NCBI GenBank assembly: GCA_020055645.1
Contig: CM034548.1
Coordinates: 50,026,296 to 50,090,295 of the forward strand
Reading direction: 5' to 3'
Source: Tomocerus qinae
Lineage: Eukaryota; Arthropoda; Collembola; Entomobryomorpha; Tomoceridae
DNA: 64,000 bases
The position numbers and the translations under genes are program-made. The notes under the pieces were generated by a model, which worked only from the letters and a program-made list of their open reading frames with translations, searched no databases and was not told the origin of the DNA. Each line of letters opens with the position of its first letter. Positions within the stretch are counted from its first letter, which is position 1. Positions 21,889 through 33,480 of the stretch are shown here, piece by piece.

Positions 21889-23149
21889 CCTTAGTTGACT
21901 CCCCTGCCTGGGGCCATCTATTTATATTTCGCTTGAATGGTATGATTGAAACAATCGTTGACCCTGGTCACCTAATTCGGAAAATACGGTATCTTCAACG
22001 AGAACTCTCACGAAAACTCCCTCCCACGTTGATGCGTGTTCGACTCTTTACTGAAGACTATTTTGGCAGAGATCATTTTGACGTGGACACTTTTTAACTC
22101 TTATAAATAGTATTTTTGACGGCAACATTTTTTTGGACTTTGGAAATATTTTCGACGGCGAAATTTTTTGATGCCTCAAAAAATCCAAAAAACGCCGCCT
22201 TCAAAGATAAATTCGAAGTCCAAAAAACTGTCATCCCCAAAAATATTAGCAACGTCCACAAAAATGTTATGTCGTCGCTACAAAAAGTCGTCATCAAAAA
22301 AGCGTCCAATATATTGTAGCTACCACGATCTCATTAACTCAGATTTAATCTAATTTCTTAGCGCTGCAACCGTTAAATCAGAGTGGTGGGAATTTATTTT
22401 TGCGCCCTGTTAGCTCCAAGCCAACCGAATGGCCCTAATAAAACAGGTTTTAAAAGTAACATTGGTTTCCTCAGGGAAAGCGGAAGTAGAGGTACATACA
22501 GACATTTTGTGTTATGAATTCGTTTTTCGTTCCCACTCCGCGACAGGAAAATTGATTCCAACCAATGGGTTAGAAGTACTTTGTAGGATAACTCAAGGAA
22601 AATGAGGAAACTGAGATAGACAAATCGATATAAAACGTCATAATTTCTATAACCAATCTCTGCAAATAATATATCTGTGGATGGAGTAGGAAGAAAGTTA
22701 GCTGAATTTAGCTCTTGAGCCGAAGCTGAATCAATGTTGTGCCACTTGTGCCACATAAAATTAAATATCTGAGAGCATATCTGCATGTGGCATTGGAAAT
22801 CCGGTGACTACAATTCCTTCATCTTTATGGTTAATTGGTTCAGAAGTTTCCCCATCAAATTCGTCAAAGTATTCCTTTTCATTATTCCGAACTTTGTCAG
22901 CCCAGAGATTCAGCAATTAACTTCATAGAATAATAATTATTATGTAGATTTATTTCCTCTATAAATTATTGTACAATTTAATGTAACCGTGACCGTGAGA
23001 TGCATGGAGAATTAAGTAAACGCATTTGTTTGTTTAGAGCAAGGGAATGAGGTAGAGTCTCACAGGGATTTGTTATCGGGCTGGGAGCAATTAAATTGGC
23101 AAACTGAATTGACAATGAAGTTAAGCGTTTAGTATAAAGTATTTCTTAG
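21889..23149. other. No gene seen; inverted GACG/CGTC repeat near 22.1-22.3 kb
   Basis: Between 22020 and 22320 the motifs GACG...TTTTT and CCAAAAAA...CGTC recur in both orientations, like a decayed foldback element. A 130-codon - strand frame at 22786-22394 has no domain I recognise and is not supported as a gene. Confidence 0.45.
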
Positions 23150-24500
23150 AGGCAGTAAGGCCAGGCAGAAGATAAGTGCATTGCGGACTGGAAGGTGAGC
23201 TGGCGAGGGGCTGGGAGGGAGTGCGTGGTGGGAACTGGCGGTTGTCTCCCTCCGTCTCCGACTCAGCCCAGGCACGGGCGCCGTAAATACCAAGTGTCAG
23301 TCAGTCCGTCTCTACTCGTATCGCGTCCTAGCATCTGCAAGTCCTCGCGTTCTCTCTTTTCTCCTCAGTCTCTTTCAACACTTGCACAATAAATGCGTCT
23401 ATTTTCAGCACCTCCTCAAAAGAGTCCCCTTTCACCACTTTCTTAATTTTGTCTCTTTTCAGCACTAGTTCAAAAATTTCACCCTCCACCACTTACTCAA
23501 AATTTGGCCCCGTCTACCACCTACAAATACCTACAGAATTTCTAAACATTTCACATGTTTCTCGGACACCCTGTATATAGTTGAGTGCTTTAGTTTTGAA
23601 GTTCAGAGGTTTTGTTTGAGTGTAGACTGAATGAATGGAAGAAGATGGAGGTGGTGGGACGAGACGCGGGTGGGTCGGTATGTATGCGCGATGAGTGTTA
23701 GCGCAAGTTCCGAGTAGCAGATGAAAATCGGGTTTGTGTATTGCAGCTGGCTGGAGGTATCGTGTGTGAGTGGGTGAGGGTCTTCTTCCTGTTGGGGTGG
23801 CTCGTGTCTCTGCTGTCCCTGCATACTTCTTCCTTCCTATTTACTAACTCTCACTCACTCACTCACTCACTCACAAGTACATAGCCGAGCTGGTGTGGTG
23901 GTGGGAGAAGTAAAAGTCGTGGTTGATAATAGAGAGACGGAGAGAGAAAACGGATAGATCTGTCGGAGAGAGAGAGTCGTTTACAGACTCACTCCCATCC
24001 AACAACATCTTGACTTTCTCTCGTATAGTCAACAGGGCTTATATAGAGCGACTGCATGGGTTGCAGATTCAGCTAAGTGGAAAACCTGGTCTGGATGTGC
24101 GAGGAACCCGAGCCCAGGCTGCTTTCTCCCGGGTATCTTCTCATCTTGCTCGGAGCCACGGGGGAGCCCCGTCAGCCACGATCTTCCTCTGCAGGTGACT
24201 CAATGTGCTTGGACTCTCAACACTACAGGTAGACAGCAGACACCTGCCTTGGCCAACTGACAACCCGCACATGGACTTGTCCCGGGATGTGTCTTCCACT
24301 CCCTCCCTCCCCACACACCTCCAACATCACACGCTTCCAACCGACACATGCAATCCCAGTGCCCACTACTTCCGCCGTGTCTGTAATTACCTGTTCACCA
24401 TCATCCATTCGTCTTTAGTACTCTGCACCTCTTTATTACTCTCCCCACACCAATCCCTAAAATATTCCTGCTTATCCTATTTCTATGTACCCGTATTATA
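23150..24500. other. GC-richer non-repetitive patch, possible 5' UTR or regulatory region
   Basis: This stretch is richer in G and C than its surroundings and lacks visible transposon features. TATATAGA at 24039 is followed about 28 bases later by TTCAGCT, a TATA/initiator-like arrangement. CTCTGCAG|GTGACT at 24190-24200 could be a splice site. It lies upstream of the GPCR on the same strand, but nothing in the sequence links the two. Frames at 23923-24198 and 24205-24501 have no recognised domain. A (CTCA)n repeat lies at 23848-23871. Confidence 0.25.
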
Positions 24501-26133
24501 ATATTGTCGTCCTGGATGCACTATCTTGGTGTTTGTCTGTCTTCTGGGGTGTTTTGTTCCTAAAAAGTCTCAGGAAACTGATCTTACACTTACAACAACA
24601 TGGTGCTCTCTACTCAAACAGAAATATTATTTAGTCTGGTTTTTAAGGTTTGCAAATAACATTATGCATATTGCCATCACGCAGATTTAAATAATATATG
24701 GCAATGAAAGTGATACTGCTCTCTTTTCTGACGCATTTGCCATTTTCTTGTAATACAGCCTTTATTCCTATACCCCAAGTAGATGACACACTGTCGTTAA
24801 TACAAAGACAAACCAAGTGACCTTTGTATTTCATGTTATTTATTCAGGCAGACATTACCCTCAAATGAGATTTCTAAAACTTCAAAGTACTCACAATGTT
24901 AGCTAAACAAACGATAAATTACTATTCGGTTATCCCTTCATCAATAGGTACACGAATAATTAAGTTCAACATGGCTTTAATGTAGTAAATATTTCTTTCC
25001 CTTTTCTTAAAACCATATCAAACTTATCAATACATGTAATAAATATGTCAGTTGGTTACATAAACATAAGTCATTATCATTCAATCCCCAATTTAGTGCA
25101 AGACAGCAAATTGTGAGCACCTTTGGCAATGCAGGCATTAGCACCATTTATAACCTAACCTAAAGTGCCCTTCCTCCACATTGAAATGTGGGAGACGTAA
25201 TTTGATTGAAATATTATGGACATGGTTGAAGGCAAAGGATGGTTTTTGAATGGTAGAAAGGAGATCATAATATTGTAAGGCCAGTTTCGAAATGAGCTTC
25301 TGTCAGGAGTGAGGATAGGCACAAGTAAGTGGCTGGACTCTCTGACAGACTGACTCTCTATTTGCTATTAGTTCTCATCTCAACTGACGCTGATGGTTGG
25401 ACTGAATAACAAAGAGCCCGTTCAGCTGGAGAATCACCTGAAATGGGGCTAAAAATACAGTGCAGTGCCCGGATCTCGTTACTACGGACTAGACTGATTG
25501 ATGCCACATTTCCACTTTATTGACTTGTTTCATTCTGACTGACAGAAAAACGATTTCTCCGACAGCCACACGTCGCAGGAATGTTGGTCATCAGAGGGAC
25601 CTTCCTCCATCACTAACCCCCCGTTCAAACAAGTACCCAGCCAAAACTAGTGCGAGAGGTGAACTGTGCTTAAAATAGTCACTGCCGATTCAATCATCAA
25701 CAATACTGACCGGCCCCAACCGACGCTGCTTCAATTGGTATGTTATTTCTTCTTTTTCTCACGCCATATACGCGCAATTTCATCGATTTCCGTCTCAACA
25801 TACAACTTCGAAATATGCTAATATTAACTGTACTTATATGCAATTATGTAATTATTATGTAATTATTATGTAATTATATGCATCACATAAAACATTTATA
25901 CAAACATAAAGCATTTCCGCTCACCCTACCTCACATACAGGCATAGATAGATTGTAATATACTAGAGATAACCCTTTGCCTCCTTATCGTGCATAGCATA
26001 AATCCACCAAACCAAATTTGACCCGGTGCTTAAAATTTTTCAAATCAAAAACTACTCGACTCGGTGCTTAAAAAGTTCGACTTACATCTTTTTGGTTTTC
26101 AAGATATACTTAAGGATAAGCAAATGGGTGTAC
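24501..26133. other. No gene seen
   Basis: AT-rich, without recognised repeats or domains, apart from a triplicated ATTATGTAATT at 25845-25880. Confidence 0.4.
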
Positions 26134-26329
26134 CGTAACCTGGTCTTTGAAAACTGGTCTTTCTAGAAAAATTGAAACTAGTAAACTGGTCTTTCTATAC
26201 AAGTAAACTGGCCTTTCTATAAAAGTAAACTGGTCTTTCTATAAAAGTAAACTGGTCTTTCTATAAAAGTAAACTGATCTTTCTATAAAAGTAAACTGGT
26301 CTTTCTGTAAATGTAAACTGGTCTTGTAA
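26134..26329 (+). repeat. Left 22-bp tandem array of the MULE
   Basis: Units start GTAAACTGGTCTTTCTATA and repeat every 22 bp. The outermost units (GTAACCTGGTCTTTG, AAAACTGGTCTTTC) deviate from the consensus. Confidence 0.92.
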
Positions 26330-26394
26330 GCAATGAGTATGATACTTTTCACAATAGATGCCGTATATAACTCTTTCTCTTACGTTCCAAAGTT

Positions 26395-26860
26395 CTAAGG
26401 CGGGTTATTGTTCGTTCTAACCCATGTTGTCCTCATGTAGTGTACAAAAGGTTTCAGTAATGGATCTAAACCTGCTTGTAGATCAGTAAATCTCTGACGA
26501 ACGTCATTGCACGGAACAAAAGCCAGGGATATAAAGGACCTGACCTGAAGACTAAAATTTTCGTCATTCGCATAGAGGGTTTGTAATCCTAACTCCTGAA
26601 TTTTTATGCACTGTCCAAAATGAAAAAGACATCCTCCTATATTGGTTGACGGTAAAACTTCCCTAATTGCATTTATAACAGCTACCTCATAATCTATAAT
26701 GACAGTCTGGAGAGAAAACCTCCCCCACTGCAAACTTTGTTGAGAAAGCGTAGATATGTTTTTTCATTTTTGTTGGGTAGTACCGTATATCAAAGGGACT
26801 GCAACATTATTCACTATACCGTGGATCGTATTCCTGCACTAACTTATCTTTGCCTCTTTG
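26395..26860 (-). pseudogene. MULE transposase remnant
   Basis: The - strand open segment 26733-26395 reads SLQTVIIDYEVAVINAIREV, then the CLFHFGQC box, ELGLQTLYANDENFSLQVRS and SLAFVPCNDV, ending with WVRTNNNPP. This is the MULE transposase domain: a conserved aspartate in the IDYE box and the Cx2Hx5C-like box. Before it, in other frames, VNNVAVPLIYGTTQQK (about 26820-26770) matches the usual VPLIYGLLP region, so at least one frameshift separates them. The N-terminal DNA-binding part is missing. The enzyme would cut and join the element's inverted ends; this copy is dead. Confidence 0.82.
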
Positions 26861-27043
26861 TGGTTTTACAAATGCCGCAGCCATAGCATACTACTCTGAG
26901 TTCTGCAGAAGACTAAAGCTCATGTTGTAGAATGAGACTTGAGTTCAGGAGTAAGATAAGGTTTAGATTGAATAAATTAGTGTTACATTTGTCATAGTGT
27001 ATGTATTGAACACTCACTACCAATATTTAATAATTTAGCCATC

Positions 27044-27594
27044 AGACCAGTTTACTTCTGTTGTAAGACCAGTTTACTTCTGTTGTAAGACCAGTTTACT
27101 TCTGTTGTAAGACCAGTTTACTTCTGCTGTAAGACCAGTTTACTTCTGTTGTAAGACCAGTTTACTTCTGTTGTAAGACCAGTTTACTTCTGCTGTAAGA
27201 CCAGTTTACTTCTGCTGTAAGACCAGTTTACTTCTGCTGTAAGACCAGTTTACTTCTGCTGTAAGACCAGTTTACTTCTGCTGTAAGACCAGTTTACTTC
27301 TGCTGTAAGACCAGTTTACTTCTGCTGTAAGACCAGTTTACTTCTGCTGTAAGACCAGTTTACTTCTGCTGTAAGACCAGTTTACTTCTGCTGTAAGACC
27401 AGTTTACTTCTGCTGTAAGACCAGTTTACTTCTGCTGTAAGACCAGTTTACTTCTGCTGTAAGACCAGTTTACTTCTGCTGTAAGACCAGTTTACTTCTG
27501 CTGTAAGACCAGTTTACTTCTGCTGTAAGACCAGTTTACTTCTGCTGTAAGACCAGTTTACCAAATGGACCAGTTTACAAAGACCAGTTTACGT
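27044..27594 (-). repeat. Right 22-bp tandem array of the MULE
   Basis: On the - strand each unit contains GTAAACTGGTCTTACAGCAG. About 25 nearly identical copies are present. The units nearest the transposase read ACAACAG in places and the others ACAGCAG, so the array has a sequence gradient. The outer end finishes with three irregular units. Confidence 0.95.
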
Positions 27595-28321
27595 AAGAGC
27601 TTATTGCTGTTATATGCTGGTTGCAGATTGATGCAAGTTCCGAATTCCTGGTCAAATCACTAATTTGAAAGTATTTAAAAATTGAGCTGCGTGAGACGAG
27701 TAAATTCTCGCTCCAGTAGAACACAAACTGTGACCAACTTTTCTGCTTCATTGTTGAGAATTTGTAAAAAGTTTCCTGGTACGCCCTCGAGCTTGAAAAT
27801 TAGATATTGCTTGAAATGAGCTGAATAGGAAACCAACCAAGACAGCCTTAGCCTTAAAGGATTTGGACCTCTAAGGAAAAATAGTTTATATAAAAAGCCA
27901 TTTCTGCATACAGAGTCTCCGTTTCGTAGTCTCATCTTCAGAAATTGAAATTCTCCAGCAGAACGATCCATTCAGATCGGCGAAGTGAAATTAAAAATAT
28001 TGGAGCAATGTGAATGCGGTTCTGATCTCTTTTTGCTCTATATATAGAGCCAATCTCAGCTCCTTTTCACTCTTTTACTATAAAAATCGAAAGAAAGTGC
28101 GAGCCAGTGTCATTATGATTTGGCCGTTGCTTTTACTCATTTGAAATGCAAAAAAACCTACTTTGAAAAGTAATAATATACTAAAACGATGTCACGTAAA
28201 CTGGTCTTTGCAAACTGAACTTGGAGCTATTGTAAACTGGTCTCACGGAAAACCCAACTCGTATTATGACTGTATTTGATGTAAACGTAACATGTTTACT
28301 TCTCTGCAATAAAAAAACACA
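27595..28321. other. Possible outer part of the MULE, uncertain
   Basis: A - strand frame at 27971-27675 contains NGFLYKLFFLRGPNPLRLRL and might be a damaged FLYWCH-type DNA-binding segment, common in front of insect MULE transposases, but the cysteine/histidine pattern is not clear. Two more GTAAACTGGTCT cores at 28196 and 28232 suggest the true end may be near 28245. Confidence 0.3.
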
Positions 28322-28928
28322 ATTACCGTATTAACCGAAATAATTCTCCGGTGAATTATTGTTTGCAATGCTGGTTTTTGAAAAAAATACTCGTAGAATT
28401 CACCACAAGCACGTATGCACTAGGGGGCGGGGGGCGCTGTTCCCCCCCCTAAATCTGAGAAAAAGAGAGGATTTTTTCCAAAAATGGCCATAAATTGCGA
28501 ATATGTCTTATTTTTGACATTAATTTTGGTTGCGCCCTTGACCAAATTTCTGGATACGTGCCTGAGTCACCACAAATGGCGATTTATTATTCAGTCACCT
28601 TTTACTTTCAAATGTCAATTTTTTATTTAAAACAGTAACTTTATACAAATTTTAGATGTGAATTGTTCTAGTTCTTTTATTGGGCGCAATTCAGCAAAAA
28701 GAAAGGTTTTAATTAGCTTCCATCCCGTTTCATTCAACATTACGGTATACGTGACCACTAGGTGTAATATAAGCACTTGAATGTACATTAGAACTTAATG
28801 TGTGATTTCAGAGGGGTGAACTATTTCCATTATAGATTTGGAAAGCTCAATTTTCTGAAAAATACTCATATAATTCACCTCCTGGTGACCTGTTTGGATA
28901 TGCAAACTATTTAGATTCGTACGGTAAT
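28322..28928. mobile_element. Inverted-repeat element with ATTACCGTA ends
   Basis: The left end is ATTACCGTATTAACCGAAATA. The right end read on the other strand is ATTACCGTACGAATCTAAAT. Internal AATTCACC/GGTGAATT motifs recur, as in other TACCGTA-ended elements of this window. A GC-tract insertion at about 28420-28555 (GGGGGCGGGG..., TTGCGCCCTTG) looks like a further nested small element. Confidence 0.55.
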
Positions 28929-28959
28929 ACTAAAGTTAATCTTGAGCACAAACCTTATG

Positions 28960-29520
28960 AATTATGTTCAAAATCAGCAATGTCAGACATTTCACTCAAC
29001 GACAATTTTTTTTGCAGGGTCAGGCCAATGCTTAGCAATTGTGTTTAATGGATATTTTGTTGTACGTATCAAATGTGCTTCTAATTTGAGCATCTAATTA
29101 ATATACCTAGATTTCTACACAAACAATGGAACCTGCAAACTAAAATTTTCATCGTTCACAAATAAATTTTGAAGCTCTAGGTCAAGAATTTTTCTAAAAA
29201 TACATTGACCATGATGAAACATGTATATGAGAAGCCTTCCTGCACTTATATTTCCTTATTTGTGACTACGTAAGTTGATTTAACGAATGTTGTGGCCACA
29301 GTGTACAACGCCAACTTCTGCAGAAGACTGAAGTTATGTCTTACATTCCGTACGAGTAACAATTGCTAGATAAGTTTAGAATTGCATAAATAAGTTCTAC
29401 ATTATAATTTAGCATAACATCATATCTTGACGTCATGGCTTACAGTTAGACCAGGTTACTCTTACGGGAGGATCAGTTGATTTTCTGGGAGGACCAGTTT
29501 GCTTTTAAAAATACCAGTTT
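28960..29520 (-). mobile_element. Second, decayed MULE copy
   Basis: Several stretches align with the first MULE: CAAACTAAAATTTTCATCGTTC (29138, like 26549), GAATTTTTCTAAAAATACAT (29186), and TTCTGCAGAAGACTGAAG (29314, like 26903). The right end at 29449-29520 carries irregular ACCAGTTTAC/ACCAGGTTAC repeats like the other array. No frame is intact. Confidence 0.65.
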
Positions 29521-29584
29521 ACTATGCCCAAAAGCGCTGGTGGAAAAAACTCGGGAAGCCGAAAATTCACCTTTTAAATTTGCG

Positions 29585-29793
29585 AAAAAGGGGGGAAAAG
29601 AGAGAGAGGAAGAGAAAAAAGGGAGAAAAAAGGGAGAGGGAAAGAAAAAAAGAGAGAGGGAGAGAAAAAAGGGAGAAAAAGAAGGGAAGAAAAAAGGAAG
29701 GAGAAAAAAGGGAGAAGAAGGGAAAAAAGAAAGAAGAAAAAAAGGGAGAGGAAGAGAAAAAAGAGGGGAAGAAAAAGGGAAAAAGAAACCTTT
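29585..29793 (+). repeat. 200-bp purine-only tract
   Basis: The + strand is almost exclusively A and G, in irregular GGGAGAGGAAGAAAAAA blocks. Open frames on both strands here encode only Lys/Glu/Arg or Phe/Ser/Pro strings and are not genes. Confidence 0.93.
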
Positions 29794-29796
29794 TTG

Positions 29797-31251
29797 CTTT
29801 CTCCTATATATGACATTCGCTACATGTGAAGATTGTTTCAAACCCCCTTTTCACATGACAAAATAATATTACCATTTTCTATGACTTTTATGCCGTATAA
29901 AATAGAAATTGCAATTTATTTCATTTAACTTTTAATAACCAAAAAGGAATAAGGCAAAACGGTTGCCCTTTTGCTATATTTGCTAGGCATAACATTCGTA
30001 ACAGCACTACCGAGGTATTTTAGCATTTGAATATTTTTATTTCTTTTAATTCTTTCAATTTCTATTTTAAAAACGACTATTGCAAAATGCAACAAAATTG
30101 TTATTGAAATCATTGATCATTGAAATCGTATATAATAGTTTCTTAGAGCTACTGTTTTCAAACCACCAATATCTTTTTACGAGATGCCTATAAAGTTTCA
30201 ACAATGTAAAAACTTTATAGAAATAGTATCCTATCTTTCTTGCATTATTACAAATTTTTCTGTGATAAAGCTGTAAAAATAGTCGGTAAATATGTTTATC
30301 AAAACGTATAACTTAAACCAAAACCAGTTTTTCTGGAGTGAAATCAACACAGACAAGTTGATGTTTGTTCTTTTTCAAAGTTCTCCGCGAGGCTCGCGCA
30401 AAACTTGGCGCGAGGCCCTCAAAGCGCGAGGCCCTGGGCAACTGCCTAGTGGTAAATCCGCCACTGTCACTATGGGCTTCCGCAAATTGTTCAAGCTTCC
30501 GTAGTTGGGAAGCGCATTTTCACTGTTTCAACATGTAAATATGGTGCATAAAAATTTATATTTGACACCTGTTTAAAAGGCCTCTACAGGCCTTTAAAAC
30601 CTCTTTTTTTTCTATAAAATCAGGGAATTTATCTAGGCCAGCATGGAATTTTTTCAGGATACCAGGGAGAAAAAGTTTCCACCAGCGCCCAAAAGACAAG
30701 TTTCATATAAAACTTGATTTTATTCTCCATTTTCAAGATTAAAAGTAATCAATACAGAATCCAGCGAGGCGGGCGACGAAAGGAGAGATATTAAGCTGTA
30801 TAAACTATATAGTAAACAAGTTGTAAGAGGGAATTATACTTTGATTCGCATCCACCATGCTGTGTACTGTACTGTGACAGACTGTAAAATATTTTTCGGA
30901 AAGTACGGAAGTGGTCTATCTATCTATGTTTAATATCATCGGCAGGGTTCGGACACGTATTTATTCAAAACGCAAAAACGTGTATTTAAGTATTTGTTTA
31001 CAAAAAACAAAATATTATGTGCTAAAATGGACCAAAAATGGGCTCAAAGCAAAAGTACAAATAGATCTGATTTTAAATTTCTCCAATGCCGATACAATGC
31101 ATTGTATAAGTGCGTTTATTGAAATTCAGCTAGAGATTGTATTGAAATATGTATTTAAATTGTCCTTTTGCATAGCAAAGGGTCTGCAACGAGTTTCATG
31201 GTTTTTATGAATGAGCAGAGCAAATACATTTTTAAAGGCTGCGAATTAACG
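29797..31251. other. No gene seen
   Basis: AT-rich. A GC-rich patch at 30380-30480 (GCGCGAGGCCCTGGGCAACTG, TAAATCCGCCACTG) looks like part of a dispersed repeat. A frame at 30911-31210 is lysine- and isoleucine-rich without recognised domain. Confidence 0.4.
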
Positions 31252-32231
31252 TGTATGTTACACACAGGAATCTTTGTATGGCAAGAAATTTCATCGAATA
31301 GTCGTACATTTGTATGGTACGTTATAGAAAACCGAGGGGTATTGTATGGTAAGTAAAGGACCTATGTACGGTACTAAGCCAAAATTGTTCCTTCAAACAT
31401 GTTACACTGCTGCGTCTAGATACCCATCCATCACCCCAAAATTGTGGCTTTGATAATGTAAATATTTAGTCATTGCAAGTACATCATTTTTATTTGTGTG
31501 ATTTAGAAATTAACAGGAACAAATTGCTTGCAATATTTCGTCATTTTATATTCTTTTAAGGTGTGAACTATTTGTATGTTATGGTCTTAAACTAGTCTTA
31601 AATACAAGAGATAAAGGGCATCTATTAAAATGGGGTGCATTGAGTATTTAGCTATTCGGAGCATAATGAGCAGCATTGTACCAATGAATAAATAAATATA
31701 CCCCCTTGGGATGCTTCATAGAAATCATATAAAATTTTGTCACAGAAATATGTAATCCTATTGGCTGAATGCAAATCCATCACCAATGAGAAGAGGCTTT
31801 GACTGCGGTTTTTTTGACGATTTGCTATATGTATTTGATATTTCTATGTTACCTTTCAACCTGGCGATTCCAAATTCCAATAACATGCATGCAAATATTT
31901 TTGTTTCAGGAAATATGGGCTAGTACAAATTGACAGGGAATAGTCGGGTTGCATATTATCTTCCTTGTTTGCTCAAACAGTAAGTAATCGTTATAGAAGA
32001 GCCAGTTTTTTGTTTTGTCTACCGAGGAATATTTTACCAACACTTTTGGGGTGATGGGTGGGTATCTAGACGCAGCAGTGTAACATGTTTGAAGGAACAA
32101 TTTTGGCTTAGTACCATACATAGGTCCTTTACTTACCATACAATACCCCTCGGTTTTTTATAACGTACCATACAAATGTACGACTATTCGATGTTTCTTG
32201 CCATACAAAGATTCCTGTGTGTGCCATACAA
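31252..32231. mobile_element. Long-TIR element, GTATGG family, copy A
   Basis: Arms of about 190 bp (31252-31446 and 32035-32231) are near-perfect inverted copies. They start with ACACACAGGAATCTTTGTATGG and include GTCGTACATTTGTATGG, AAAACCGAGGGGTATTGTATGG and a unique block TAGATACCCATCCATCACCCC. The GTATGG/CCATAC hexamer recurs several times per arm. No transposase frame is inside. Copies B (47769) and C (56571) share the ends. Confidence 0.85.
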
Positions 32232-33480
32232 ATTCCTATTTTACCATTTTTTAAATACATTTCCGTGCCCTTATTATTACTATATTGGCATTGGAACATG
32301 TTTAAACTTTGCTTGCTTTTAATTATTTTCTTTTTTTTTTCTTTTGAATTGGTTTGTAAGTAACCTGGGAGTTTATTGAACCGTATGGAATGGGCAAAAA
32401 GTAATTGCTTTTATGGTTAATTAATTCCTAGAAATTGCAACGTTTTACAACCTGCCTATGTATATTACATAGAGAGAAACACCACAATCAATCAAGCATG
32501 CTATTAATTACATGCGAACTTTTCTTGAAATAAATTCCTGTTTGTCAACCTGCGCAGCTATTGCAAGTTTAAGTCACATAAAATTAATGAAATAAATGGG
32601 ATATTTCACTAATTGGGCGTATGATATATTTATTTTTCTAGAGTCCTTCTAACCCAATCACTGCAACTGCAGTGTTCACTTTCCTACAAATCTTTTAGTT
32701 AGGACATGAATTGTAGAATCTGAATTCCCATTCCACAAACCAAAGTGCCTTCAACGAAACAGGATAAATGCCATCCATTTAGAAAGTTGGACCTAACAGT
32801 CGAATTTTGCATTCTGAAAATTGATCCTCAATTATCAAATAGTTATTGCATGTATTTTAAATTCATTTTGTATTTTAGAGGCATAAAAAGTATTTTGCGT
32901 ACTTTAAGAATTTTTAATGTTTTCAATACAATTTACAAAATACCTTTTTACGTTATAAACCATTCTTCTGGGTTCTTCTGGAAAAAAGCTTGGCCATATC
33001 AGATGAGAAATGTATTTGGTTTTCTATTTTGAACAAAAATGAATTTTGTGTTTCCTAGATTAAATTGTCTTTTTGGAAAAGTATTTTCAAAATATTTAAG
33101 CATTCACAACTATAACATTGTATTTCATTGAACCGAACGGGCGCTTAGGTAAGTTGACTTGAAGTGAAGTAAGGAACTAGAATTGGAATTGGAGTGCTAC
33201 TTTATAGAGCTGAGCTTGATCAGCAAAAATGAATCAATTTTTCTTTAATTATTTAGGTAGAGCGTTTAGAGAAATGTTTAGACTGGGTGACTGGATGTGA
33301 GTGGTAACTGGTATACGATATACTATAGTAGTTTGTGAGGTTGGGTCGTTAGGAAAAAGTGGAAATTGTGAGGTTTTAGCAGAGATGATATAAATTGGTG
33401 TGTTGGTGGAGAAGAAATGTGGAAATTCGGTTCACCTGTTCCAAAATCTCATTTCCGTGTAGTTGGTAGAATGTATGGAG
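32232..33480. other. AT-rich stretch, no gene seen
   Basis: GTATTTTAAA-like words recur at 32860-33100 and mirror words at 30955-31010, so a wider inverted-repeat element enclosing copy A is possible but not shown. No coding signal. Confidence 0.35.

Larger units (their letters stand above)
26134..27594 (-). mobile_element. Mutator-like element with tandem-array inverted ends
   Basis: The left end (26134-26329) is an array of about eight 22-bp units and the right end (27044-27594) about 25 units. The two arrays are inverted relative to each other and share only the 13-base core GTAAACTGGTCTT. Between them, on the - strand, lies a MULE transposase remnant. Outward copies of the same core at 28196-28245 may mean the element once reached about 28.25 kb. 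No 9-bp target duplication was found. Confidence 0.8.

Noticed and set aside
22394-22786. 130-codon - strand frame
   Set aside because: No domain, no splice or promoter context, and composition typical of chance frames in AT-rich DNA.
23923-24501. Frames in the GC-richer patch as coding exons
   Set aside because: No recognisable domain. Kept only as a possible untranslated or regulatory region.
27044-27594. CRISPR-like regular repeats
   Set aside because: Units are contiguous with no unique spacers, and the genome is eukaryotic. The same applies to 9056-9700, 48120-48305 and 55070-55835.
29473-29866. Lys/Glu-rich and Phe/Ser/Pro-rich frames of about 80-130 codons
   Set aside because: They are translations of a purine-only tract on both strands.
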